Shown here piece after piece: positions 1 through 9,004 of a stretch of 64,000 nt of DNA. The notes below the pieces were generated by a model. It saw nothing but the letters and a program-made list of their open reading frames with translations. It ran no database searches and had not been told where the DNA came from. The stretch is from Aureococcus anophagefferens (lineage: Eukaryota > Sar > Pelagophyceae > Pelagomonadales > Pelagomonadaceae). Every line of letters begins with the position of its first letter. The first letter of the stretch is position 1. The translations under genes were made by a program, and so were the position numbers. The stretch is from positions 223,947 to 287,946 of the forward strand of contig NW_008705577.1 in assembly GCF_000186865.1 (NCBI RefSeq), read 5' to 3'.

Positions 1-591
1 CCGCCGCCGCCCGCCGCCGAGCTGCCGAGCTTGAAGGCGGCGGCGCGGGACGCGCTCCGCGCCGCGCAGGGGCGCGAGGACGCGGATACCGGGCCCCTCG
101 CCCTCGAGAACGCGGCGCTCCGCGAGATGCTCCGCGAGAGACTGGCGCGGCAGCAGCGCGGCATCGCGGCTCCCGCGCCGGCGCCGCCGCCCGCGCCCTA
201 CGGCGTCCACCCCTACGGCAGCCACTACGCCGCGCCCTACGGCGGCTTCGCGCTCGACCCCTACGGCAACCCCATGCTCCCCTACGGCTTCACGCCGCCG
301 CCCCAGTTCATGGCGCCGCCCCGCGGCGCGCCCATGCACGGCTACCCGGCGCCCTACGGCGGCCCGCCGGCGCCGCCGTCGGAGCCGACGGGCGAGGTCG
401 CGCCGGAGCTCGGGTGGTCCGAGCTCCCGCTCGGCCGGTGGAAACGGACCCAGCTCAAGAAGCTCTGGGCCGACGGCGCCGGCATCGAGGACTGGGGGCG
501 GTTCCGCGCGGACAACTTCGTCTTGTTCCACGCGTTCTCGCCCGAGGACCTGAAGCGGAAGTACGAGGAGATGGAGGGGCTCTCAGGCTAG
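1..591 (+). CDS. PYG-rich protein, 5' end outside the window
   Basis: The frame is open from the first base and ends at TAG 589-591, so the start lies to the left; about 196 codons are visible. The first 50 visible residues are Ala/Arg/Glu-rich with a leucine-spaced stretch (ENAALREMLRERLARQ) that could form a coiled coil. The next 80 are Pro/Tyr/Gly-rich with repeated PYG triplets, as in disordered proteins. The last 60 are better structured, with tryptophans (SELPLGRWKRTQLKKLW) and a charged end. I do not recognise a family. Codon use is strongly GC-ending, like the other genes here, which supports real coding. Confidence 0.7.
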   Translation, partial: PPPPAAELPSLKAAARDALRAAQGREDADTGPLALENAALREMLRERLARQQRGIAAPAPAPPPAPYGVHPYGSHYAAPYGGFALDPYGNPMLPYGFTPPPQFMAPPRGAPMHGYPAPYGGPPAPPSEPTGEVAPELGWSELPLGRWKRTQLKKLWADGAGIEDWGRFRADNFVLFHAFSPEDLKRKYEEMEGLSG

Positions 592-746
592 GAGGCCTTC
601 TAGGCAGCCAATTAATCCTAGCGGCCAGCTTCTTCAATAAGAAGCGGCGCGTCCAAAAACTAGGAGTCCGCCGGCGACTACTACTTCCCGGGGTCACGGT
701 GGTTTCCCGGTTAATCGCTCATCCTCCGCGCCTACCGCCTAGAATG

Positions 747-1295
747 TTACAACTGCAGAAGGTCAAAGTCGTCCAGCTTGTTGTTGTACTTGGCGATGTG
801 TCGTCGCTGGGACGCGTCGCCGGCCCAGGTGACGAAGTCCTCCATGGACCGCGTGACGAGGAACGCGGAGTCTGTGATGACCGTGGGCCCGACGCGGACG
901 TCGCCGCGCTCGACGAAGGAAACGGCCTCCTTGACGGACTGGGCCATCTTGAGGCGGACGAGGATGACTGGCAGCCGGCGGCGGCAGAACGCCGAGACGG
1001 AGACCTTCTCGGCCTTCGCGAGGCCCGCGTCCGAGTCGACGAGGCCCATGGCGAAGAGCTTGCGGAGCAGGAGCTCGCTGAGCTCCTCGCGCTGCGCGTC
1101 GTCGGGCTTGAGGGCCTTGAGCTTGGCGACCATGGACGTCACCTGCCCGACCAAACGCGAGTACTTCACGTAGTCCTCGCGCTTCGTGACGTGGTACCGC
1201 CGCAGCACCTGGGCCTCGCGCAGCGTGTTGTCCGACTTCCACTGGAGAAAATCGACCTTCCGCAGCAGCTTCGACTCGTGGTGCTTGAGCTTCAT
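747..1295 (-). CDS. IMP3: U3 snoRNP protein IMP3
   Basis: IMP3 belongs to the Imp3-Imp4-Mpp10 module of the U3 small nucleolar RNP, which cleaves pre-18S rRNA in the nucleolus. The single-exon protein is 182 residues, about the family's usual size. It carries family blocks almost end to end: an N-terminal LLRKVDFLQW, then RRYHVTKREDY, the S4-type RNA-binding region from about residue 108 (RRLPVILVRLKMAQ, then FVERGDVRVGP), and FLVTRSMEDFVTW before an acidic KLDDFDLLQL end. The start is the only ATG giving the conserved MKLKHHESKLL beginning. The ribosomal protein S9 family also has an S4 domain, but the flanking blocks are specific to IMP3. Confidence 0.95.
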   Translation of the reverse strand: MKLKHHESKLLRKVDFLQWKSDNTLREAQVLRRYHVTKREDYVKYSRLVGQVTSMVAKLKALKPDDAQREELSELLLRKLFAMGLVDSDAGLAKAEKVSVSAFCRRRLPVILVRLKMAQSVKEAVSFVERGDVRVGPTVITDSAFLVTRSMEDFVTWAGDASQRRHIAKYNNKLDDFDLLQL

Positions 1296-1826
1296 CGTGT
1301 TGTTGCTCTCCGGGCGCGCGGCGACGGCGGCCTATCGCCGGTTCACACGGAGCGCGACGTGTAGCACGCGCTGCAGCGATGCGCGCGGGCACTTCCGGCG
1401 GCCGTTCGTGAACGATTGCAAGCGGTGCGGGCTCGCGGCGGGCAGCTCGCGGCGGTCGCTGTGCTCGTATATCGCTCAGCACATCGGGACGCTCGGACTG
1501 CTCGAGATGCCGCGGCCGGGGCTCTTGGCCTGCGCTGCGACTCGGGCGGCGCGTGCGCAGCGGCGCATTTTCCGACAGGGTCCACATCGTCGTCGCCACC
1601 GTTGCAGTCGCCAGTGCATTCGTCGCCGCCGCAGCGCGCCCGGGCAGCGACGCCCTGGCGGCGACGCGCCGCGCGCGCGGCAGCATTCGCGGGGGAAGCT
1701 CAGCCACATGCGTCACTTCGCTCCACCGAGCAGCGGTTAGTGACAGACGCTTACCGCTACCCTACGCCTTCGGTTGCACGCGGTACTCCTCCGGGACCTA
1801 TGGACCAAAAAGTCGGCGCGCGGTGC
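1296..1826. other. Spacer without a recognisable gene
   Basis: This stretch lies between the IMP3 start and the 3' end of the twin-CX9C gene. Several frames are open on both strands, but all are Arg/Ala/Ser-rich shadows with no domain and poor codon use. It probably holds the IMP3 promoter and the 3' UTR of the neighbour. Confidence 0.5.
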
Positions 1827-2187
1827 TCAAAAGCGCGAACAACCCACCCGGTAGATCTCGGGCATCGAATTCCGCTTCACCCACCACGACATGCACTGCG
1901 AGCGGGCGTAGGAGTCGACGGACGCCGCGCGCCGGGAGCGCGCACCTTTTTGTAGGTGCCGAGCGTCTTCGCGCACTCGACGAGACCGCGGCGGCCCGCG
2001 TCCGCGTCCTGCGAGCGGATTTCTTCGCATCGCGCGCCGGCAGTCTGAAGCGCGCGCGCACCGCGGTGTCGGGCGCCTGCGCGCCGGCGGCGGCGAAGCA
2101 CTCGAAGAACGCGTTCGCCTGCTTCGCGCAGCCCTTGGGCGCCAGCGGGAAGTAGTCCGGCAGGCGCGGCTGCTCCTCGTCGGACAT
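1827..2187 (-). CDS. Twin-CX9C (CHCH) small protein, three exons
   Basis: Three exons read leftwards: 2187-2062, 2008-1946 and 1895-1827, joined across introns of 53 nt (2009-2061) and 50 nt (1896-1945). Both introns begin GTGCGCG and end CTCGCAG. The spliced product is 85 residues. It has two exact C-x9-C motifs: Cys20/Cys30 (CAKQANAFFEC) and a second pair whose last Cys is the first codon of exon 3 (CAKTLGTYKKC). Restoration of the second CX9C by splicing is the main support for the model. Proteins of this class are usually imported into the mitochondrial intermembrane space by the Mia40 disulfide relay and act as respiratory-complex assembly factors or scaffolds. I cannot name the subfamily. 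A third Cys lies near the C-terminus. Confidence 0.75.
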
Positions 2188-2453
2188 TTGTAGCGCGCAG
2201 CGCAGCGCGTCGCAAGCGAGCGCGTCGCGTGCACGCTAGCGTTGCAACGAGCTCTGGCGGCGCGCCCACGCAGCGAGCAAGCACGCGGCTGAGTCGACGC
2301 GCAGAGAAGATGCAACGAGTGCATGGCCGGCTTGTTGAACCAGCAGGCCGTCTCGCGTCCGCGGACGAGATCAGATCTGCCGCGCGCGCGCGAGCGCGAC
2401 GCGCTCGCACCCGCGTCGACGACTGCAAGCAGCGGTCTTAGTAAGACGGAGCA

Positions 2454-2563
2454 GGGAAGCGACACAGTGGGGACCCATCACAAAGCGACACAGAGCGACA
2501 CAGTGGGGAAGCGACACAGTGGGGAAGCGACACGGTGGGGAAGCGACACAGTGGGGAAGTACA
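2454..2563. repeat. Short tandem repeat, unit about 16-17 bp
   Basis: The unit AAGCGACACAGTGGGG recurs about five to six times with small changes (CACGGTGGGG, ACACAGAGCG). It lies upstream of the twin-CX9C gene in a gene-free stretch. Both strands give open but repetitive frames, which I do not take as coding. Confidence 0.85.
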
Positions 2564-2914
2564 GGACAGAGCGGTGGACCGTGAGCCCCAATCCGAGCCC
2601 AAGGAGCGCATGAAATGATGAAGCGGCCAGTCCCAGAACTCGAAGACCGACACGACGACGGCGTGGGGCGCCGCGCGTCCGACGCCGACGAACTTGGAGA
2701 ACAGCAGCACAGGGCGGGGAGCGCGTCGCCGCGTCGGCTCGAGCCGACGCGCGCGCGCGGAGAGAACATGGTGGCGGCGGCGAGGACGCGGTCGCGGGAA
2801 GGGGGGGAGTATGTACAGGTAGACAGCGCGGCAAGGCGCGACGAGCCTGCCGACGAGGCCAGCGCGCCCGGCGGAGCGCGGTCGCGAAGCCGCCGCTCAG
2901 CGGCCCGGGCGCAG

Positions 2915-2976
2915 CTTCGGGACGCCGCGCAGCTTGGCGGCCGGCGGCACCGCCGCGACGTCGCGGCGCTTCAGCC
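2915..2976. repeat. 62-bp direct repeat, copy 1
   Basis: This is identical to 3079-3140. Copy 1 covers the last codons and the stop of the Tudor-like gene; copy 2 lies inside the same gene 164 bp away. It looks like a recent local duplication that may have changed the C-terminus. Confidence 0.85.
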
Positions 2977-5419
2977 AAAGCGGACGTAGCACCCCGTGTC
3001 AACGTCCCAGATGTGCACCTCGCCGTCGTCGCCCGGCGGCGGCGGGTCCTCGTCGTCGTCGTCCGCGGGCAGGCGCGGCTTCGGGACGCCGCGCAGCTTG
3101 GCGGCCGGCGGCACCGCCGCGACGTCGCGGCGCTTCAGCCGCGCTTCGTCCGCCTCGTCGCGGTCGTGCTTCGCGTGGACGTGGCGACCCTCGTCCTCGT
3201 CGATGACCTCGCCGGGGGTCTCGGGCATCGCGGGGCGCGCGTCGGCCGCCTCCGTCGCGGCGGGCCAGGGGTCGAAGGCCGCCGTCTCGTCGGCGTCGGC
3301 CGCCTTCTCGTGCGTGTCGCGCGCCGCGGCGACGGCGTCCGATGGGAGGCGCGCCGCGGCGATGGCGTCCGCCGCGAACTGCTTGGCTTTGTTCGAGATG
3401 TCCGAGGATTGCTGCTGGCGCGGGCCCGCGACGGGCAGCCGCGGCCGGCCCGCCTGAATCACGTGGTTGCGCACGTCGGCGGCGTAGGTCGGCTCCGCGA
3501 GCGACTCCGCGACGGCCGTTACCTTGACCTCCATGTCCGGGAAGGCGACGGTATCCTCGTCGCCGTCGTCGTACTTGACGCGCGCCAAGTCCGGGCCGAG
3601 GCGCTCCACGATCTTGCCCGGGTACCACGTGTCGCCGTCGAAGAGCGTCTCGACGCGCGAGCCCGGCGGCGGCGCCGCGGGCGACTCCGCCGGCGACGCG
3701 AGCGCCCACCGCCACTGGCGCCCCGCGACGACGAACGACGGCGGCGACGACGCGAGCTCGAGCTTGACGCACCGCGTCTCGCCGGCGAGGAGCATCATCC
3801 AGGGCTCCGCCGACGTCCCGCACAGCAGGACGTCGAAGGGCACCTCGCCGCCCTCGAGCAGCTTGGCCCCCTCCGCCCCGTCGAGCACGCGCGTCGCCCC
3901 GAGCGCCTCGAGCTGCTCGAGCAAAGGGCCGCGCTCGCCCAAATCGCCGGTGATCCACACGCGTGGATAGCGGCGGGGGTCGAGCCTGTCGCCGACGGCG
4001 ACGACGCAGCCGTCGGCGTGCTTCAGCGGCGCGATCTTGTCCGGCGGGACGATCTCGTAGTCGCCGTGCTCGCCGCGGCCCTTGGCGTCGAACTCGATGA
4101 ACAAGGCGGCGCCGGCGTAGCAGACCTCGAACCGCTTCACGAAGCCGTTGCCCGGCCGCTCGTTGAAGATCTCGACGACCTCGCCCGCCGTGTACGTCGT
4201 GTCGGACACGAGGCAGACGACGACGAACTGGCCGACCTCGAGCTCGAGGTCCGGGACGATAACGGCGGGCGCGGCGGCCAGGTTGCCGGCCGCGGGCGAC
4301 GTCGGCGCGACGTCGTCCTCGGACAGCATCCGGAAGTAGAGGCGGTACGCGGCCTGGCTGCTGTCGGAAAAGGTCGCTTTCGCCGGGCTCAGCGCTTCGA
4401 ACTCGCCGGAGATCGTCTTTTGGCCCAGCTCGAGGCCGGGAATGAGCTTTCCGGCGACCTCCGGGGGTTCAAGCTTGCGGAGCCTGCTCTCAACGTCAAA
4501 GAAAGTCTTTTGGACTTTCGACGCCGCAGCATAGGTGACAATTGGCTCGCCGTTGTTGTGGCAGAGGCACAGCGGGTTGCTCCGTATCTGCGACGCCGAG
4601 TTTCCGGGACACGATGTTGTTGGTTTTGGACTTGTGGATTCTATGGGTCGCTTTCTTGTTCGCCGAACCCCAGGCGTTCCACAGGGCCTCGTCGTCGTCG
4701 GACGATCCGGCGTAGCGGTCGTCGCGATCGTCCCGCTTGATCTTCCGGTTGAGGCTTTTCTCCGCGCGCCGCTTGTCGGCGTCCTTCTCGATCTTCGCGA
4801 GGCGCGCGGCGTGGTCCGAGTCGGAGCCCGTGGAGCGCGACTCGCCCGTGGACGAGTTGTCGATGGTGATCTCGGTCTTGTTCTGCGTGGCCTGGAGCTG
4901 GGCCTGGAGCTGGGCCTGGGCCTGGGCCTGGGCGAGCTGCGCCTTGAGCGCCTCGATCTCCGCGTTCGGCCCCGGGGGCGTCTCCGTGGGCGGCTTGGGC
5001 ACGGTCGTGGGCAGGGGCGGCGACGGGACCTGGGGCGTCGGCGGCGGCGTGCCGCTCGAGGGCGTCGTCTTGGGGGGCGCGCGCGGCGCGCCCTCGGGCG
5101 GCGGCGGCGCCGCGGCGCCCGCGGCGCCGAGGAGCCCGCCGAGCCCGGGCAGGTTCTGCACCTGGTTCTCGTCACCGACGATGTTCACGCCCATGCCGGA
5201 CTGCGCCACCTTGACCTCGCCCATGATGTACGTCTTGCACTGATTGAACTTCCAAGCGTCGTCGTGCTTGGAGTTCAGGATCTTCATGATGTACCACTGG
5301 TGTTCGTCGGCGCGGTCGCCCGACACGAACGCGAGGCCTTCGAGCGACATGGAGATGTTGTCCGGGTTCGCGACGTAGCGGAGCATCAGCGACACGGAGG
5401 CGTGGACTTTGACGGCCAT
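2971..5419 (-). CDS. Tudor-like multi-domain protein (needs one splice or frameshift)
   Basis: Two frames join to make this gene. The start ATG at 5419 opens an N-terminal part (MAVKVHASVSLMLRYVANP) of about 80 structured residues. A long Pro-rich linker, a Gln/Ala helix and a charged segment follow down to about 4640. From about 4600 a second frame runs to the stop at 2971. The change of frame at about 4500-4640 requires an intron of length 1 modulo 3 or a one-base error; GTGTCC at 4630 with an AG 67 nt on is one workable pair. The second part has a chromatin-reader-like barrel (LEVGQFVVVCLVSDTTYTAG) and a clear Tudor-type barrel (WYPGKIVERLGPDLARVKYD, then DGDEDTVAF). An acidic tail ends VHIWDVDTGCYVRFG. 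Tudor folds usually bind methylated Lys or Arg; the ligand here is unknown. Confidence 0.6.
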
Positions 5420-5907
5420 AATGATGTGTTTGGGTTTCAGAAAGCCTGTTTGAATGGCGCGATGCCTGAAATTTTGGCTGAAATTTTGACCGCTTCATTG
5501 TTTGATGTTGCCGTTTTCCCTTCGCTTGAAGTCCCAGAGGAGGACCACCTCGACGAAGCTTCCGGGCAGCAGGGAGGCCTCGGCCATCTGCGCGTCTCAG
5601 CAGGAGTGGCGGATTCACGCGGGCTCCGTCGATGTCCACCACCTCGTGAGATGCCACCTTTAGTGGTTCACTGTTTCCCTTCAGCATCACTGGCAGCTCC
5701 AACTCAGTCTCGACGCGTACGACGTCACCGGACGTCGTCCCGGAGCCGCGAGTCGGACGGCGCGCGGCTACCAGCGCGTACCCCCGAGCGTACAGCCGCG
5801 CGTCGTGCTCGCGTTTTTATACAACATCGGGCTGCGCGCGTTTTTGGGCCGACGGGCCGACGACGCGTCCGCGCCGCCGCGCGGTTCGAGCTTCGCGCGC
5901 GCAGCGC
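5420..5907. other. Spacer with an AT-rich patch, no clear gene
   Basis: Between the Tudor-like start and the PDZ gene's 3' end there is an AT-richer patch at 5450-5530 that may be promoter or 5' UTR. A minus-strand frame from 5702 (MELPVMLKGNSEPLKVASHE) could be an upstream exon of the Tudor-like gene, but I see no convincing splice to join it. Confidence 0.4.
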
Positions 5908-6640
5908 TCAGAACAGGCCGAACCAGCCCTTGGCGGCCTCCTTGCGCTCGTTCTTGATCTCGTCCTCGAGCGTATTGCGCTTCTGCTCGGCCGCGACGAT
6001 GCGTTCGCGGTCGATCTTGTCTTGTTGACCTGGGCGCGGGGCGCGACGCGTCGCGAAGGAGCGAACGCGTCGCGAAGGAGCGAAGCGCGGACGAGGCGCG
6101 GGCGAGGCGCGCGGGCGCGAACGCGCGGAGGCGCGGGGGGCCGCGCGGCGGACGCGGGCGCGCGCCGAAGAGGTTCGAGAGCACGTTTTTCTTCTCCTCC
6201 TTGGACTGGACGACGAGGCTCACGTCGCCGGCGCGGACCTCGACGGCGCGCATGACGCGCTGCAGGCCGACGCCGCGCGTGGACCACATCTGGCCGCCGA
6301 ACGTCGCGGAGGCCATCGCGATCGTGTCGCCGACCTTGACGCCGCCGATGGCCTCGGCGTTGCCGCCCTTGACGATCTCCTTGACGAAGACGTCGCCATT
6401 CGCGTCGTCGTCGAGGATGAGGCCGAGGGGCTTGGGGATCGTCACGGTGCGGTCCCCGCCGCCCGCCGCGCGGGCGGAGCGCTCGAAGTCCGTCAACCGG
6501 CCGGAGCTCTCACCGTTGAAGTTCTTGTTCGGCTGCCACGAGTGGACCGCGCTCGACGACGCGCGCACGGTCGTGCTCACTTTCGTGCTCACGAGGGCGC
6601 ACCCCGTGGACAGGAAACCGACGAGCAGCGCGAGCTTCAT
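5908..6640 (-). CDS. PDZ-domain protein with signal peptide, two exons
   Basis: Exon 1 is 6640-6154 and exon 2 is 6029-5908, giving about 202 residues. Residues 1-17 are a signal peptide (MKLALLVGFLSTGCALV), so the product enters the ER or, in a stramenopile, possibly the plastid. Residues 70-145 form a PDZ domain (KPLGLILDDDANGDVFVKEI, then VKVGDTIAMA). Exon 2 encodes a helical, charged tail ending KEAAKGWFGLF. The 124-nt intron (6030-6153) begins GTCCGCC and ends GCCCAG; an alternative GC donor nine bases earlier (TTCG|GCGCGC) also keeps the frame. PDZ domains bind protein C-termini; the partner is unknown. The intron holds a short duplication of CGCGAAGGAGCGAACG. Confidence 0.7.
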
Positions 6641-6653
6641 TCTGACACGAGCT

Positions 6654-7600
6654 CTATAGCTTGAGCTGCCGTGGCGGCACCTTGGAGCCCGGCTCGATGT
6701 TGAGGCTCGTGGAGCCGTCGCCGCGCGGGCGCGGGCCGGACCTCATGGAAAATAGGATTACCCGGCGCTCAACGAACGCCGCCGAAGAATACCGCGTCCC
6801 GGAACAAGGAGGCGGCCGCTCCACGCCGCGCGGCGCTCCGCCGCGACGGACGGCGGCGATCGACGGCGCGGCGCTCCGCGCCGTCCGAGTCGGCCGGCGC
6901 GGCGCCGTCCGCGTCGTTCGGCGCGGCCGGCGCAGCGCTCCGCTGCGACGTCGCGCCGTCGATCGCCGCAGCGCGTCCTCGAGCGTGCCGACTCGTCCGC
7001 CTCCGACTCGTCCGCTGCTCGACTCGTCCTCGGCTTCGACGCGCTCGAGGCGCTCGAGGCGCTCGGCCTCGAGGCGCTCGGCCTCGCGGCGCTCGGCCCC
7101 GGCCGCGCGCGCGGCGGCCGTGAGGCGCTCGACCTCTGCGCGCCGCGCGTCCTCCTCCGCTGCGGCCGCCACGCGCGCCGCGCGGCCGCGCCGCGGCTCC
7201 AGGCGGTCCGCCGCGGCTGCGCCGCGCGCGTGCCTGCGTCGCGCCGGTGCTCGCGGAGCGTGCGCGGCGGCGGCGCACCGAGGCCGAGGCCGCGGACATC
7301 GAGCGCCGCTGCCGCGAGCGCGCCCGCGAGCAGAAGCGCGCCGCCGAGGAGCGCGCGGCGCGCGAGGCAGAAGCTGCCACCGAGCAGAAGCTGCCACGCG
7401 AGGCCGGCACGCAACATGTCGCCGCTCGACTCGTCCCGTGCGCCTTCGCGCCTCTTGCGCCTTCGCCTCCGGCCTTGGCCAGGCGGCAGCCAGCGAGTTT
7501 CGTGTCCATCGACGTGTCCATCGCGGCAGCTTCAGAGAGTGAAGGCAGTTTCGGCTTTGTTGTAGATACATGTTAACCCTTTTGGACGTCGTACGGTGTT
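6654..7600 (-). CDS. Possible coiled-coil gene, exon structure unresolved
   Basis: A minus-strand frame ends at TAG 6654 with a plausible C-terminus (STSLNIEPGSKVPPRQLKL). About 500 bp upstream it has an Ala/Glu/Arg helix (AERREAERLEAERLERLERV). Between them it is Arg-rich and unconvincing, so at least one intron would be needed. The plus strand of the same region also gives a coiled-coil-like frame (near 7247-7400). Both may result from GC-rich simple sequence. The stop lies only 14 bp from the PDZ gene's start on the same strand. Confidence 0.25.
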
Positions 7601-7887
7601 TTTGGCAGCCTCTGCACGTCGCCTCCGCTCGGCGTAGAAGCCCTCGCGTCGCGGACCGAGGGGGCACCGGTGGCCCAAGACAGCCTCGCGTGACCCCCGT
7701 TGCCTACCAGGACGCCGCGCGTCGCGGCGCCGTCAATTTTTTCTTCGAGGGGGCCGCGTGGCAACTTGCGGGCCGTGTCCATCGACGAGAGGCGGTGTGC
7801 GAAACCGGCGCGGGATCCGGGACAACGGGGGCGCGGCCGAGGCGTCCCGCGCGTCGTCCATGTCACCTTGGACCACGACGGCGGGCG

Positions 7888-8460
7888 CCCGGCCGCTCCT
7901 TCGGAGCCGATCGCGGCCGGACGGGACCGGATCCCCGGGAGCCGCCGGGGCCCGGACGTTCCCGGGCGTCCCCCCCGCACGAGGGCCCGCCGCGGCGGGG
8001 CGTCGTCCGTCGAGCCCGTCTCGATGGCGACGGCCGTCGTCCCGTCGCGGCGCGAGGCGGGCGACGGGCGTCCGCGGGACCTTCGGGATCCTCCGGAGCC
8101 GTCCTCGGGCTCGTCCGGACTCGTCCGGGTGCCCGGGGCCTCGTGCCCGCCGCGACGGGGCGTCGTCCGTCGAGTCCGCCTCGATGGCGACGGCCGTCGT
8201 CCCGTCGCGGCGCGAGGCGGGCGACGGGCGTCCGCGGGACCTTCGGGATCCTCCGGAGCCGTCCTCGGACTCGTCCGGACTCGTCCGGACTCGTCCGGGG
8301 CCGTGCCTCCCGGCCGAGCCTCGCGGCCGATTCCCCGGTCGGCCCGACACCATCGTCGGGCGCCTGGTCGCTCCTTCGGAGCCGATCGCGGCCGGACGGG
8401 ACCGGATCCCCGGGAGCCGTCGGAGCCCGGACGCTCCCGGGTGCACCCCCTGCACGAGGG
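7888..8460. repeat. Compound GC-rich direct repeats
   Basis: Two nested repeats occur. A unit of about 120 bp (starting CGTCGTCCGTCGAG) is present near 8001 and 8161 with few changes. A unit of about 80 bp (CTCCTTCGGAGCCGATCGCG) flanks them near 7896 and 8372. All six frames are open and repetitive, so no gene is called. The block ends about 150 bp before the start codon of the long surface-protein gene. Confidence 0.7.
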
Positions 8461-8607
8461 CCCGCCTCGGCCTCGTCCGGCGGACTCGCGGGGAGCGACA
8501 CTCTCCCCCCCGTCTCCTCCCTTCTCCACCATCGCTCGTTGGAAACACCCCACACAAAAACACATTCGCCCCGACATCAAACCCCACTCACGTAGGTAAA
8601 AGAGGCG

Positions 8608-8970
8608 ATGCCGCGGATGGAGGACGAGGCGTCCCCCTTCCTCCGGGCCGAGGACCTCGAGGCGTCGCCGGCCCCGCCCGCCGCGAAGAAGAGCGCCTCC
8701 AAGGCGCCGCGCGTGCTCGTCGCCGGCGCGCTCGTGCTCGCGACCCTGGCGCTCGCGGGCTCGCGGTACCAGGACTCGCGGTCCACGTCCTCGAGCCTCC
8801 GCACCGTCGGCGCCGCGGCGCCCGCCGAGGAGAAGCAGATGGCCGCGGCGTCGTCGTCCGAGGAGGACGAGGACCCGCTCACGCTGTCGAAGCTGTCGTT
8901 CGGCTCGCCGCACGCCAAGAAGAACAAGGGCGGCGTCGTCGTCGCGGACGACAAGGGCGACGACGGCGAC

Positions 8971-9004
<34 letters not shown>

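Noticed and set aside
2454..2563. CRISPR-like look of the AAGCGACACAGTGGGG array
   Set aside because: Repeats abut directly with no unique spacers and the DNA is eukaryotic; it is an ordinary tandem repeat.
7247..7576. Plus-strand coiled-coil-like frame (EAEAADIERRCRERAREQKR)
   Set aside because: Short, no convincing ATG or end, and the opposite strand gives a similar helix; kept only as part of an unresolved region.
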